The translations under genes were made by a program, and so were the position numbers. This document shows positions 1 to 4,520 of a stretch of 5,329 nucleotides of DNA, one piece after another. The stretch is from contig CAMLKQ010000176.1 of assembly GCA_946480585.1 (NCBI GenBank), positions 1 to 5,329 on the forward strand, written 5' to 3'. Under the pieces are notes generated by a model. The model did not search any database. It saw only the letters and a list, made by a program, of their open reading frames with translations, and was not told the origin of the DNA. Each line of letters opens with the position of its first letter. The first letter of the stretch is position 1. The DNA comes from an uncultured Kangiella sp. GTDB lineage: Bacteria > Pseudomonadota > Gammaproteobacteria > Enterobacterales > DSM-103792.

Positions 1-401
1 GCCATGATGCAGCCGTTCAGCGCGCCTTTGGTGCGCAGCAGCTTGGTCAGTCGGCGGGTGTCGATGTCGGCAATGCCGACCACGTTGCGCTTTTTCAGGT
101 AGCTGCCGAGGTCTTCTTCCATGCGGTAGTTCGAGGCCAGCCGCGGCAGGTCACGAATGATGAGGCCGGCGGCCCAGACCTGATCCGACTCGGCATCTTC
201 GGCATTGCAGCCGGTATTGCCGATATGCGGGTAGGTCAGCGTCACGTGCTGCTTGGTATAGGAAGGGTCAGTCAGGATTTCCTGATAGCCGGTCATGGCG
301 GTGTTGAACACCACTTCACCGACCGATGCGCCATGGGCGCCAATGCTGACTCCGCGGAACAGGCTGCCGTCTTCGAGGGCGAGGAGAGCGGGCGTGGACA
401 A
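1..401 (-). CDS. carA: Carbamoyl-phosphate synthase small subunit, N-terminal part (cut by window edge)
   Basis: This is the glutamine-hydrolysing subunit of cytoplasmic carbamoyl-phosphate synthetase. It passes ammonia from glutamine to CarB, making carbamoyl phosphate for arginine and pyrimidine synthesis. The 133 codons visible match the CarA N-terminal domain closely: [11 protein letters not shown] near the start, then [60 protein letters not shown] and the GALNGCI segment. The C-terminal glutaminase domain, with its catalytic Cys and His, lies outside the window. The start is TTG at 401, placed by a GGAGG four bases upstream and by alignment with E. coli CarA, which also starts at TTG. 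carB would be expected downstream, beyond position 1. In many gammaproteobacteria dapB precedes carA, but here a BLUF gene does. The gene has its own promoter at 494-522. Identification is firm. Confidence 0.97.
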   Translation of the reverse strand, partial: MSTPALLALEDGSLFRGVSIGAHGASVGEVVFNTAMTGYQEILTDPSYTKQHVTLTYPHIGNTGCNAEDAESDQVWAAGLIIRDLPRLASNYRMEEDLGSYLKKRNVVGIADIDTRRLTKLLRTKGALNGCIM

Positions 402-405
402 GATA

Positions 406-410
406 CCTCC
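406..410 (-). promoter_or_regulatory. Ribosome binding site of carA
   Basis: GGAGG reads on the minus strand, four bases before the TTG codon at 399-401. It is the only strong Shine-Dalgarno match near the start of the conserved CarA reading frame. It therefore decides in favour of the non-ATG start. Confidence 0.8.
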
Positions 411-429
411 GGGCGACAGGCGTGCGACT

Positions 430-463
430 GGCACCGAAGCCTGCCGAAGCGGGCACCGGAGCC
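430..463 (-). repeat. Imperfect 12-bp direct repeat in the carA leader
   Basis: The two copies at 452-463 and 430-441 read GGCTCCGGTGCC and GGCTTCGGTGCC on the minus strand. They differ at one of 12 bases and start 22 bp apart, about two helical turns. They lie downstream of the predicted carA promoter, in the untranslated leader. The period would suit a protein bound on one DNA face, but the repeats could equally come from GC-rich RNA structure. I recognise no known operator in them. Confidence 0.4.
439..454 (-). other. Possible UUCG-tetraloop hairpin in the carA leader RNA
   Basis: On the minus strand the sequence can fold as GCCCGC, loop TTCG, then GCAGGC. This gives six stem positions with one C-A mismatch. 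C(UUCG)G is a known, very stable RNA tetraloop. No run of U follows, so it does not look like an intrinsic terminator. It may stabilise or space the leader before the GGAGG site. The evidence is base pairing only. Confidence 0.3.
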
Positions 464-493
464 GGTAACAAGGGGTGGATTTAAACTTCTGGG

Positions 494-522
494 ATTTTAC
501 GCGAGGGGGGCAGGTCTGTCCA
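494..522 (-). promoter_or_regulatory. Sigma-70-type promoter for carA
   Basis: Reading the minus strand, TGGACA (517-522) matches the -35 consensus at 5 of 6 positions. TAAAAT (494-499) matches the -10 consensus at 5 of 6. The spacer is exactly 17 bases. Transcription would start near 486-488, giving a leader of about 85 nt before the TTG codon at 401. It is the best promoter match I found in the window, and it means carA need not depend on read-through from the BLUF gene. I saw no convincing ARG-box pair around it. Confidence 0.7.
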
Positions 523-533
523 TTTGCCTGCCC
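508..533. promoter_or_regulatory. Inverted repeat overlapping the carA -35 element (operator candidate)
   Basis: Plus-strand GGGCAGG at 508-514 is matched by CCTGCCC at 527-533, a perfect 7-bp dyad with a 12-bp centre. The -35 hexamer (517-522) lies inside the centre. A dyad in this position is typical of a repressor site. It could be chance in GC-rich DNA. It could also form a hairpin in BLUF read-through RNA, but no U-tract follows. The binding protein is unknown. Confidence 0.4.
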
Positions 534-560
534 GGAGGAATTTGGCCAACTGGCGTCGAT

Positions 561-570
561 TTAGCGCTAA
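561..570. repeat. Perfect 10-bp palindrome just after the BLUF stop codon
   Basis: TTAGCGCTAA is a perfect palindrome that begins four bases past the BLUF stop codon and lies about 40 bp upstream of the carA -35. With no loop it cannot form a normal RNA hairpin, so a DNA-binding dimer site is more plausible than a terminator. It may be chance. Confidence 0.3.
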
Positions 571-574
571 CGTC

Positions 575-1018
575 TCAGAAGGTTGCCGGTGCCGACCGCT
601 TTTGCTCGATGGCATAGGCAAGCTCGGCCAGCTTGGGCATCAGCTGGGCCGCGGCCGGGCCGGACAGCAGATAAGGCTGGAATTGGCCGTCGGCAAAGTA
701 GCGCAGCAGCACCTGCCGGTTCAGCACGCCCTCGCCGAGGTAGCCCATGGCCCAGTCGGTGAACTGGCGCTCGATGATGGGCTCGTACGCCAACATCACC
801 GGGCTGTGATGGCGCGGGTCCTGACAGATGCGCAGGTAGCGCTCATTGACCGCATCGCGCGGCCCTTCCAGCCATTGCAGGAAATAGCGGCTGCTGAACA
901 CCAGCATGCCGGTCAGGTGGCGCGGCCGGTTGTTGCGCTCGGATGTAGCGACGATGCTGTGGACGTCGCTGAGGCGGAAACTGTCGGCAGCGGTACTGGC
1001 GTAGATCAGGCGATACAT
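575..1018 (-). CDS. Short BLUF-domain blue-light photoreceptor (PixD-like)
   Basis: The 147-residue product is a single BLUF domain (about residues 1-93) plus a short C-terminal tail of about 50 residues, predicted helical, with no fused output domain. BLUF proteins bind FAD non-covalently and sense blue light through hydrogen-bond rearrangement. The key residues are visible: Tyr6 in MYRLIYAS, Asn29-Asn30 in SERNN, Gln48 in FLQWLEG, and Trp89 and Met91 in DWAMG. Their spacing equals that of cyanobacterial Slr1694/PixD (Tyr8, Gln50, Trp91, Met93) shifted by two. CQDPRHHSP is also typical. The ATG at 1018 is chosen because the family begins here, but it has no clear Shine-Dalgarno site. An in-frame TTG at 1120, overlapping the preceding stop codon as TTGA, would add 34 residues with no BLUF similarity. 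Short BLUF proteins act through partner proteins, and no partner is visible here. The target is unknown. Confidence 0.93.
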   Translation of the reverse strand: MYRLIYASTAADSFRLSDVHSIVATSERNNRPRHLTGMLVFSSRYFLQWLEGPRDAVNERYLRICQDPRHHSPVMLAYEPIIERQFTDWAMGYLGEGVLNRQVLLRYFADGQFQPYLLSGPAAAQLMPKLAELAYAIEQKRSAPATF

Positions 1019-1024
1019 GGAGGG

Positions 1025-1072
1025 CGGCTCGTCGGGCTCGGGTTGCTCTGGTACGGCGAAAACGACGAGCCG
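1025..1072 (-). promoter_or_regulatory. 10-bp inverted repeat directly upstream of the BLUF start
   Basis: On the minus strand CGGCTCGTCG (1072-1063) and CGACGAGCCG (1034-1025) are perfect reverse complements separated by 28 nt. The second arm ends six bases before the ATG at 1018, where a ribosome binding site would lie. A second CGAGCC at 1040-1035 could pair with the same first arm, giving an alternative, shorter stem. This could be an RNA hairpin that masks translation initiation, or an operator. Similar dyads arise by chance in a few kilobases of GC-rich DNA, so the location carries most of the weight. Confidence 0.4.
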
Positions 1073-1089
1073 GATTGCCACGGTCACGC

Positions 1090-1104
1090 CGGCGCAGCGC
1101 GCCG
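1090..1104 (-). other. Small GC hairpin just after the last permease gene
   Basis: CGGCGC and GCGCCG flank a three-base loop, giving a perfect 6-bp stem that ends 12 bases past the permease stop codon. No U-tract follows on the minus strand, so it is a poor intrinsic terminator. It may act as a 3' stability element or partial pause site between the transporter operon and the BLUF gene. Confidence 0.3.
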
Positions 1105-1116
1105 ACGATCCGCCAT

Positions 1117-1905
1117 TCAATCGACCTGCGCGCTACTGAACCGATCGCGCCGCAGCCAGCGGCTCAGGCTTTCGGTCAGCCAAATCAGCAGGAACGTGGC
1201 CAGCAGCAGTGTGCTGACCTTGTCGTAACGGAACACACTGAGCGCAACATGCAGCTGCTGACCCAGCCCGCCGGCGCCGACCACACCGAGCACGGTCGCG
1301 GCGCGCAGGTTCATTTCGCTGCGATACAGACTGTAGGCCAGCCATTGCGGCGCGATGATCGGCAAGCGGCCGTACGCAAACGCCTGCAGCCGACTGGCGC
1401 CGGCAAGCCGCAGCGCGTCATCGGCGCGGCGATCGGCATTCTCCAGCGTCTCACTGAACAGGCGCGCGAGCACACCGGCGGTGTGCAGTGTCAGCGCCAG
1501 AATGCCCGCCGTGGCGCCGAGCCCGACCGCCAGCACAAGCAAACTGGCGAACAGCAACTCCGGCACCGCACGCAGCACGTTGAACAATAACTTCAGCGGC
1601 CAACGCAGCGCCGATTGCGCCAGCACCGCGAGCAGCGCCGCCAGCACGCTCGCAAACAGCGTCGACAGCAGCGCCATCGCCAAGGTTTCGGCGCTCGCGC
1701 GCGCCACGTGCAGCAAGAAGCGCGGCTCAAGATTTGGCGCCAGCAGCGGCGCGACAAACTCACCGAGTCCGCGCCAGCTGGCATCGAAACTGGCGAAATC
1801 GAGCGTGCTGATACTGAGCGCAAGCAACGCGAGGATCAGACTGAACGCCAGCAGCCAGCGCAGCAGCGGTCGGCGCGGCGAATTTGGCAGCGGCAATGTC
1901 GTCAT
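1117..1905 (-). CDS. phnE: PhnE-type ABC transporter permease, second copy (probable selenium oxyanion importer)
   Basis: This 262-residue inner-membrane permease should form half of the transport channel. Hydrophobic segments are visible at about residues 17-34, 73-97, 115-145 and 229-246, with loops between them. The cytoplasmic coupling loop, equivalent to the EAA motif, is at about 162-186: DDALRLAGA, then GRLPIIAP. It keeps the key Gly169 and Leu-Pro181-182 but has DDA in place of EAA. The PhnE hallmark RSEMNLRAATVLGVVGAGGLG lies at 195-215. Its ATG overlaps the preceding permease stop as ATGA, which implies translational coupling. The two permeases differ clearly in sequence and so are expected to form a heterodimer. 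The symbol reflects the family. The substrate is inferred from the neighbouring binding protein and selD and is unlikely to be phosphonate. Confidence 0.9.
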   Translation of the reverse strand: MTTLPLPNSPRRPLLRWLLAFSLILALLALSISTLDFASFDASWRGLGEFVAPLLAPNLEPRFLLHVARASAETLAMALLSTLFASVLAALLAVLAQSALRWPLKLLFNVLRAVPELLFASLLVLAVGLGATAGILALTLHTAGVLARLFSETLENADRRADDALRLAGASRLQAFAYGRLPIIAPQWLAYSLYRSEMNLRAATVLGVVGAGGLGQQLHVALSVFRYDKVSTLLLATFLLIWLTESLSRWLRRDRFSSAQVD

Positions 1906-2762
1906 GCGCGCAGACTCCAGCGCAGCAGCGCGCTCAAGCCATCAGCTACCAGCACCAGTAGCATAAAGGCCAGCAACAGCGTCGCCGCTTCGTGGCCGTT
2001 CAACATGCGTAAACTGAGTTCGAGTTGCTGACCCAGCCCACCAGCACCAACAAAGCCCATGATGACGCTGGCGCGCAGCGCACACTCCCAGCGATAGACC
2101 GTGTACGACAGCAGTTCGTCACGCACCGACGGCCAGACCCCATAGAGCAAGGTTTGTCGACGACCCGCGCCGGCAATGAGCAAGGCACGCGCCGGTTCGA
2201 GCGCGCCGCTTTCGCTGATGTCGGCATAGACTTTTGCCAACATGCCGCCATAGCTGACTGCGATGGCAGCAATCGCGGCGGCCGGTCCGAGTCCGAACAA
2301 CCGGACAAACAATAGTGCCCAAATGAGTTCCGGCAGACTGCGCAGCAACATCGCGGCCGCGCGCACCAGTGCGCGCCCCGCTCGGCAGTAATCACAACGT
2401 GGTGCCGGTCCCAGCAATGAAATGGACAGCGTGCGCGTGGTCAATACCGCCAGCGGCAAAGCCAGCACCAAGGCCGCGACCAAACCGAGCGTGGCGATCG
2501 CCAGGGTCTGCGCCATGGCAAGCGCCGTCAGCTGAAGAAATTCCGCTTGCACGGCGGGACGCGCGAAATCACGCAGGAACGTCGCAATGGCCTGCCAGCT
2601 GTCGGCCTGCAGCAAACCGCGCAAGGAAAAATCGGTGGCCGCGAACAAGGGCCACAACAATAACAGGGCCAGCAACAGCACCAGCAAACGCCGTGCTGGC
2701 GCGCGGTCGTGCGCCAATGCGTTTGTTGTCACATCTTTTGTCGAGAGGTTGCTTGCCGTCAT
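1902..2762 (-). CDS. phnE: PhnE-type ABC transporter permease, first copy (probable selenium oxyanion importer)
   Basis: The 286-residue product is the other inner-membrane half of the importer. Likely membrane segments are at about residues 25-41, 83-107, 145-171 and 258-280. The coupling loop is EPARALLIAGAGRRQ near 189-203, followed by YGVWPSV. The PhnE signature YRWECALRASVIMGFVGAGG lies at 223-242. It is longer than its partner, mainly because of the N-terminal tail and an insertion of about 15 residues at 114-135. That insertion contains Cys-Asp-Tyr-Cys at 123-126, just before the conserved RSLPELIWALLF segment. It overlaps the ATPase gene upstream and the second permease gene downstream by ATGA, so the three should be translated in step. 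The family call is firm; the substrate is inferred from context. Confidence 0.9.
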   Translation of the reverse strand: MTASNLSTKDVTTNALAHDRAPARRLLVLLLALLLLWPLFAATDFSLRGLLQADSWQAIATFLRDFARPAVQAEFLQLTALAMAQTLAIATLGLVAALVLALPLAVLTTRTLSISLLGPAPRCDYCRAGRALVRAAAMLLRSLPELIWALLFVRLFGLGPAAAIAAIAVSYGGMLAKVYADISESGALEPARALLIAGAGRRQTLLYGVWPSVRDELLSYTVYRWECALRASVIMGFVGAGGLGQQLELSLRMLNGHEAATLLLAFMLLVLVADGLSALLRWSLRA

Positions 2763-3616
2763 GCCGGACAGCCAGTGGCGACCGTGTTGACCGGCAATGC
2801 CGACGGCGCTGGCATCACAGTGCCATCATCGCCGGCATACAGTTGCTGCAGGCGTTCGGCGCTGAGCTCGGATGGTGCGCCATCGAAGACAATCCGACCA
2901 TCACGCAAACCGATGATGCGCGGAAAACGTTGCAAGGCCAGATCAACCGCGTGCAGGCTGGCAATCAGCGTCGTGCCACGCGTGCGGCAATCAGCCTGCA
3001 ACACTTCCAATGCCCTCGTGGCGAGCACCGGGTCGAGTGCCGACACCGGCTCATCTGCCAGCACCAACTCCGGCTGCTGATACAACACCCGGGCGATGCC
3101 GACGCGCTGCAATTGCCCGCCTGACAATTCGCCACAGCGATCGTACAAGCGCTCGCCGAGATCCAGTTGTTGCAAGCAGCGGAACGCGCCGACCGGATCC
3201 GCCGGTCGCCACAGCGACACCAAACTTTGCATCAACGACCAATGACCAAGCCGACCAGCAAGCACAGCGGTGATAACGCGCTGCGAAGCCGGCAGCGGCG
3301 GCGCCTGATGCACCAGACCGATCGCTCGGCGCAGCGCCTGTCGTTTGTTGCTGGCCAGCTGCCACGGATCCTGACCCAACACCTGCAACGCACCGTCACC
3401 GCGCAGCGCCGTTGCCGCGAGTCGTAGCAACGAGGTCTTGCCGGCGCCGCTCGGGCCAATGATCGCCACTTGCTCGCCGCGGGCAACCGACAGCGAAATC
3501 GCCGACAACACCGCGCGTGAGTGGGAACCACGGCCGAGCCGCAAATCCAACCCGGCGATCTGCAGTGCCAGCGACGATGGCACTGTTGTGGGTGCAGGTG
3601 TAGAGGCTGGGATCAT
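2759..3616 (-). CDS. phnC: PhnC-type ABC transporter ATP-binding protein (probable selenium oxyanion importer)
   Basis: This 285-residue cytoplasmic ATPase would power the importer as a dimer on the two permeases. All nucleotide-binding motifs are intact: Walker A GPSGAGKT (54-61), Q-loop Gln104, signature LSGGQ (164-168), Walker B LVLADEP (184-190) with catalytic Glu189, D-loop SALD (192-195) and switch His222. The helical-domain segment around GRLGHWSLMQSL and the LGERLYDRCGELSGGQ stretch are typical of PhnC. About 18 poorly conserved residues precede the domain, and a tail of about 25 follows it. The ATG at 3616 comes three bases after the binding-protein stop with only a weak Shine-Dalgarno site, which suggests translational coupling. 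The family call is certain; the transported substrate is inferred from the neighbours. Confidence 0.93.
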   Translation of the reverse strand: MIPASTPAPTTVPSSLALQIAGLDLRLGRGSHSRAVLSAISLSVARGEQVAIIGPSGAGKTSLLRLAATALRGDGALQVLGQDPWQLASNKRQALRRAIGLVHQAPPLPASQRVITAVLAGRLGHWSLMQSLVSLWRPADPVGAFRCLQQLDLGERLYDRCGELSGGQLQRVGIARVLYQQPELVLADEPVSALDPVLATRALEVLQADCRTRGTTLIASLHAVDLALQRFPRIIGLRDGRIVFDGAPSELSAERLQQLYAGDDGTVMPAPSALPVNTVATGCPA

Positions 3617-3619
3617 GTC

Positions 3620-4489
3620 TTATTTCAGTAACCCGGCTTTGCGCGCAGCGGCTTCAATGCCGGTGTAATTTTCCGGCTTTGTCGCGACATACTTGCTGGC
3701 ACGCTGCAGTTTCAGTATCTCGGCGTGCTCGGCGTTGTTGCTGTCGAGTTTCAGGAACGCTGCGGTCAGCTTGCGCACCAGGTCCTTGTCGAGATCACCG
3801 CGGACGGTCCAGTTGTAGTCGTAGTACGGCGGCGTGGTCCAGATCACTTTCACTTTGCTCTGATCGACCTTGCCCTGTTCGACCAGCTTGTCCCATACCG
3901 AGGCGTTGAGCGCACCGGCATCGACCTTGCCACTGGCGACCCAGGCCACGGTGGCATCGTGCGCACCGGAGAAGGCAAGGTTTTTGAAATCGATATCCGG
4001 ATCGATGCCGTTCTGATTAAGGAAATGGCGCGGCATCAGATGGCCGGACGTTGAACTCGGGCTGCCGAACGCGAAGGTTTTGCCACGCATGTCGGCCATC
4101 TTGCTGATACCGCTGTTGGCGCTGGCGATGAATTTGCTGGTGAACTGTTCGTCTTCAGCGCGCTGAACAATCGGAATGGCGTTACCGGTGCGCAGCCGTG
4201 CTTGCACGAAGGTAAAGCCGCCGAGCCAGGCGAGATCGATTTTACCGGCGGCAAGTGCTTCCACGACCGCGGCATAATCATTGACCGGGGTGAACACCAC
4301 CGGTCGGCCGAGTTCTTTTTCCAGATAGGCACCGAGCGGCTGGAATTTGCGAATCAATTCCGTTGGCGCCTCATCCGGGATCGCGCTGACGCGAAGCGGT
4401 TCTGCGGCGCTCACCGCAGTCAAAATGAATCCACCCGCAAGCAACACCCACGCTGTCGCCAACACTTTCGCCAAAAGCTGTTTCATCAT
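3620..4489 (-). CDS. PhnD-family periplasmic binding protein, putative selenate/selenite ABC transporter substrate-binding protein
   Basis: This is the 289-residue binding protein of the importer, acting in the periplasm. A signal peptide is clear: Lys3, a hydrophobic core at about 9-25, and AVSA-A before Glu30, with cleavage near 28/29. The mature part has two lobes of the PhnD type: LRVSAIPDEAPTEL (32-45), the YAAVVEALAAGKIDLAWLGG segment (72-91), the oxyanion-binding SPSSTSGHLMP loop (143-153), SGAHDAT (174-180), VDAGALNASVWD (189-200) and TTPPYYDYNWTVR (218-230). From memory these features match the family named putative selenate ABC transporter substrate-binding protein, usually encoded beside selD, as here. 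The acidic residues that hold the amino group of 2-aminoethylphosphonate in E. coli PhnD seem to be missing, which fits a small inorganic oxyanion. Two ATGs sit in tandem. The second, at 4486, has the better ribosome-site spacing and would remove one residue. Confidence 0.88.
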   Translation of the reverse strand: MMKQLLAKVLATAWVLLAGGFILTAVSAAEPLRVSAIPDEAPTELIRKFQPLGAYLEKELGRPVVFTPVNDYAAVVEALAAGKIDLAWLGGFTFVQARLRTGNAIPIVQRAEDEQFTSKFIASANSGISKMADMRGKTFAFGSPSSTSGHLMPRHFLNQNGIDPDIDFKNLAFSGAHDATVAWVASGKVDAGALNASVWDKLVEQGKVDQSKVKVIWTTPPYYDYNWTVRGDLDKDLVRKLTAAFLKLDSNNAEHAEILKLQRASKYVATKPENYTGIEAAARKAGLLK

Positions 4490-4493
4490 CCTT

Positions 4494-4499
4494 CCCCTT
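4494..4499 (-). promoter_or_regulatory. Ribosome binding site of the binding-protein gene
   Basis: AAGGGG on the minus strand lies 4 nt before the ATG at 4489 and 7 nt before the ATG at 4486. The spacing favours the second ATG as the true start. The whole 31-nt gap to selD (4490-4520) holds this site and a second in-frame TAA at 4518-4520, but no hairpin and no promoter that I can see. Co-transcription with selD is therefore likely. Confidence 0.65.
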
Positions 4500-4520
4500 G
4501 CGTCCTATTGAATGCGGTTA

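Noticed and set aside
225..617. Plus-strand open frame of 130 codons across carA and its promoter region.
   Set aside because: It overlaps conserved CarA codons in antisense and crosses the carA control region; no family resemblance.
1085..1116. Intrinsic terminator after the transporter operon.
   Set aside because: The GC hairpin at 1090-1104 is followed by TGACCGTGG on the minus strand, not by a run of T.
524..1228. Long plus-strand open frame (234 codons) opposite the BLUF gene and the end of the second permease gene.
   Set aside because: It is antisense to a gene with clear family motifs, its product has no recognisable domain, and long antisense frames are common in GC-rich coding DNA.
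1355..1966. Plus-strand open frame of 203 codons opposite the second permease gene.
   Set aside because: The product is rich in Ser, Ala and Arg with no domain, as expected from the complement of a Leu/Ala-rich membrane protein.
2340..2410. A possible compensated frameshift in the first permease, where the sequence around the CDYC motif looks unusual.
   Set aside because: The frame is open throughout, similar-length insertions are recalled in selD-linked homologues, and neither alternative frame gives better similarity.
2369..3124. Plus-strand open frame of 251 codons opposite the permease/ATPase junction.
   Set aside because: It runs across two real genes in antisense, shows no motif or ribosome site, and looks like compositional noise.
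1902..4489. A genuine phosphonate (phn) uptake operon.
   Set aside because: The family similarity is real, but selD linkage, the binding-protein type and the absence of C-P lyase or phosphonatase genes in the window point to selenium. Not fully excluded, since the flanks are not visible.
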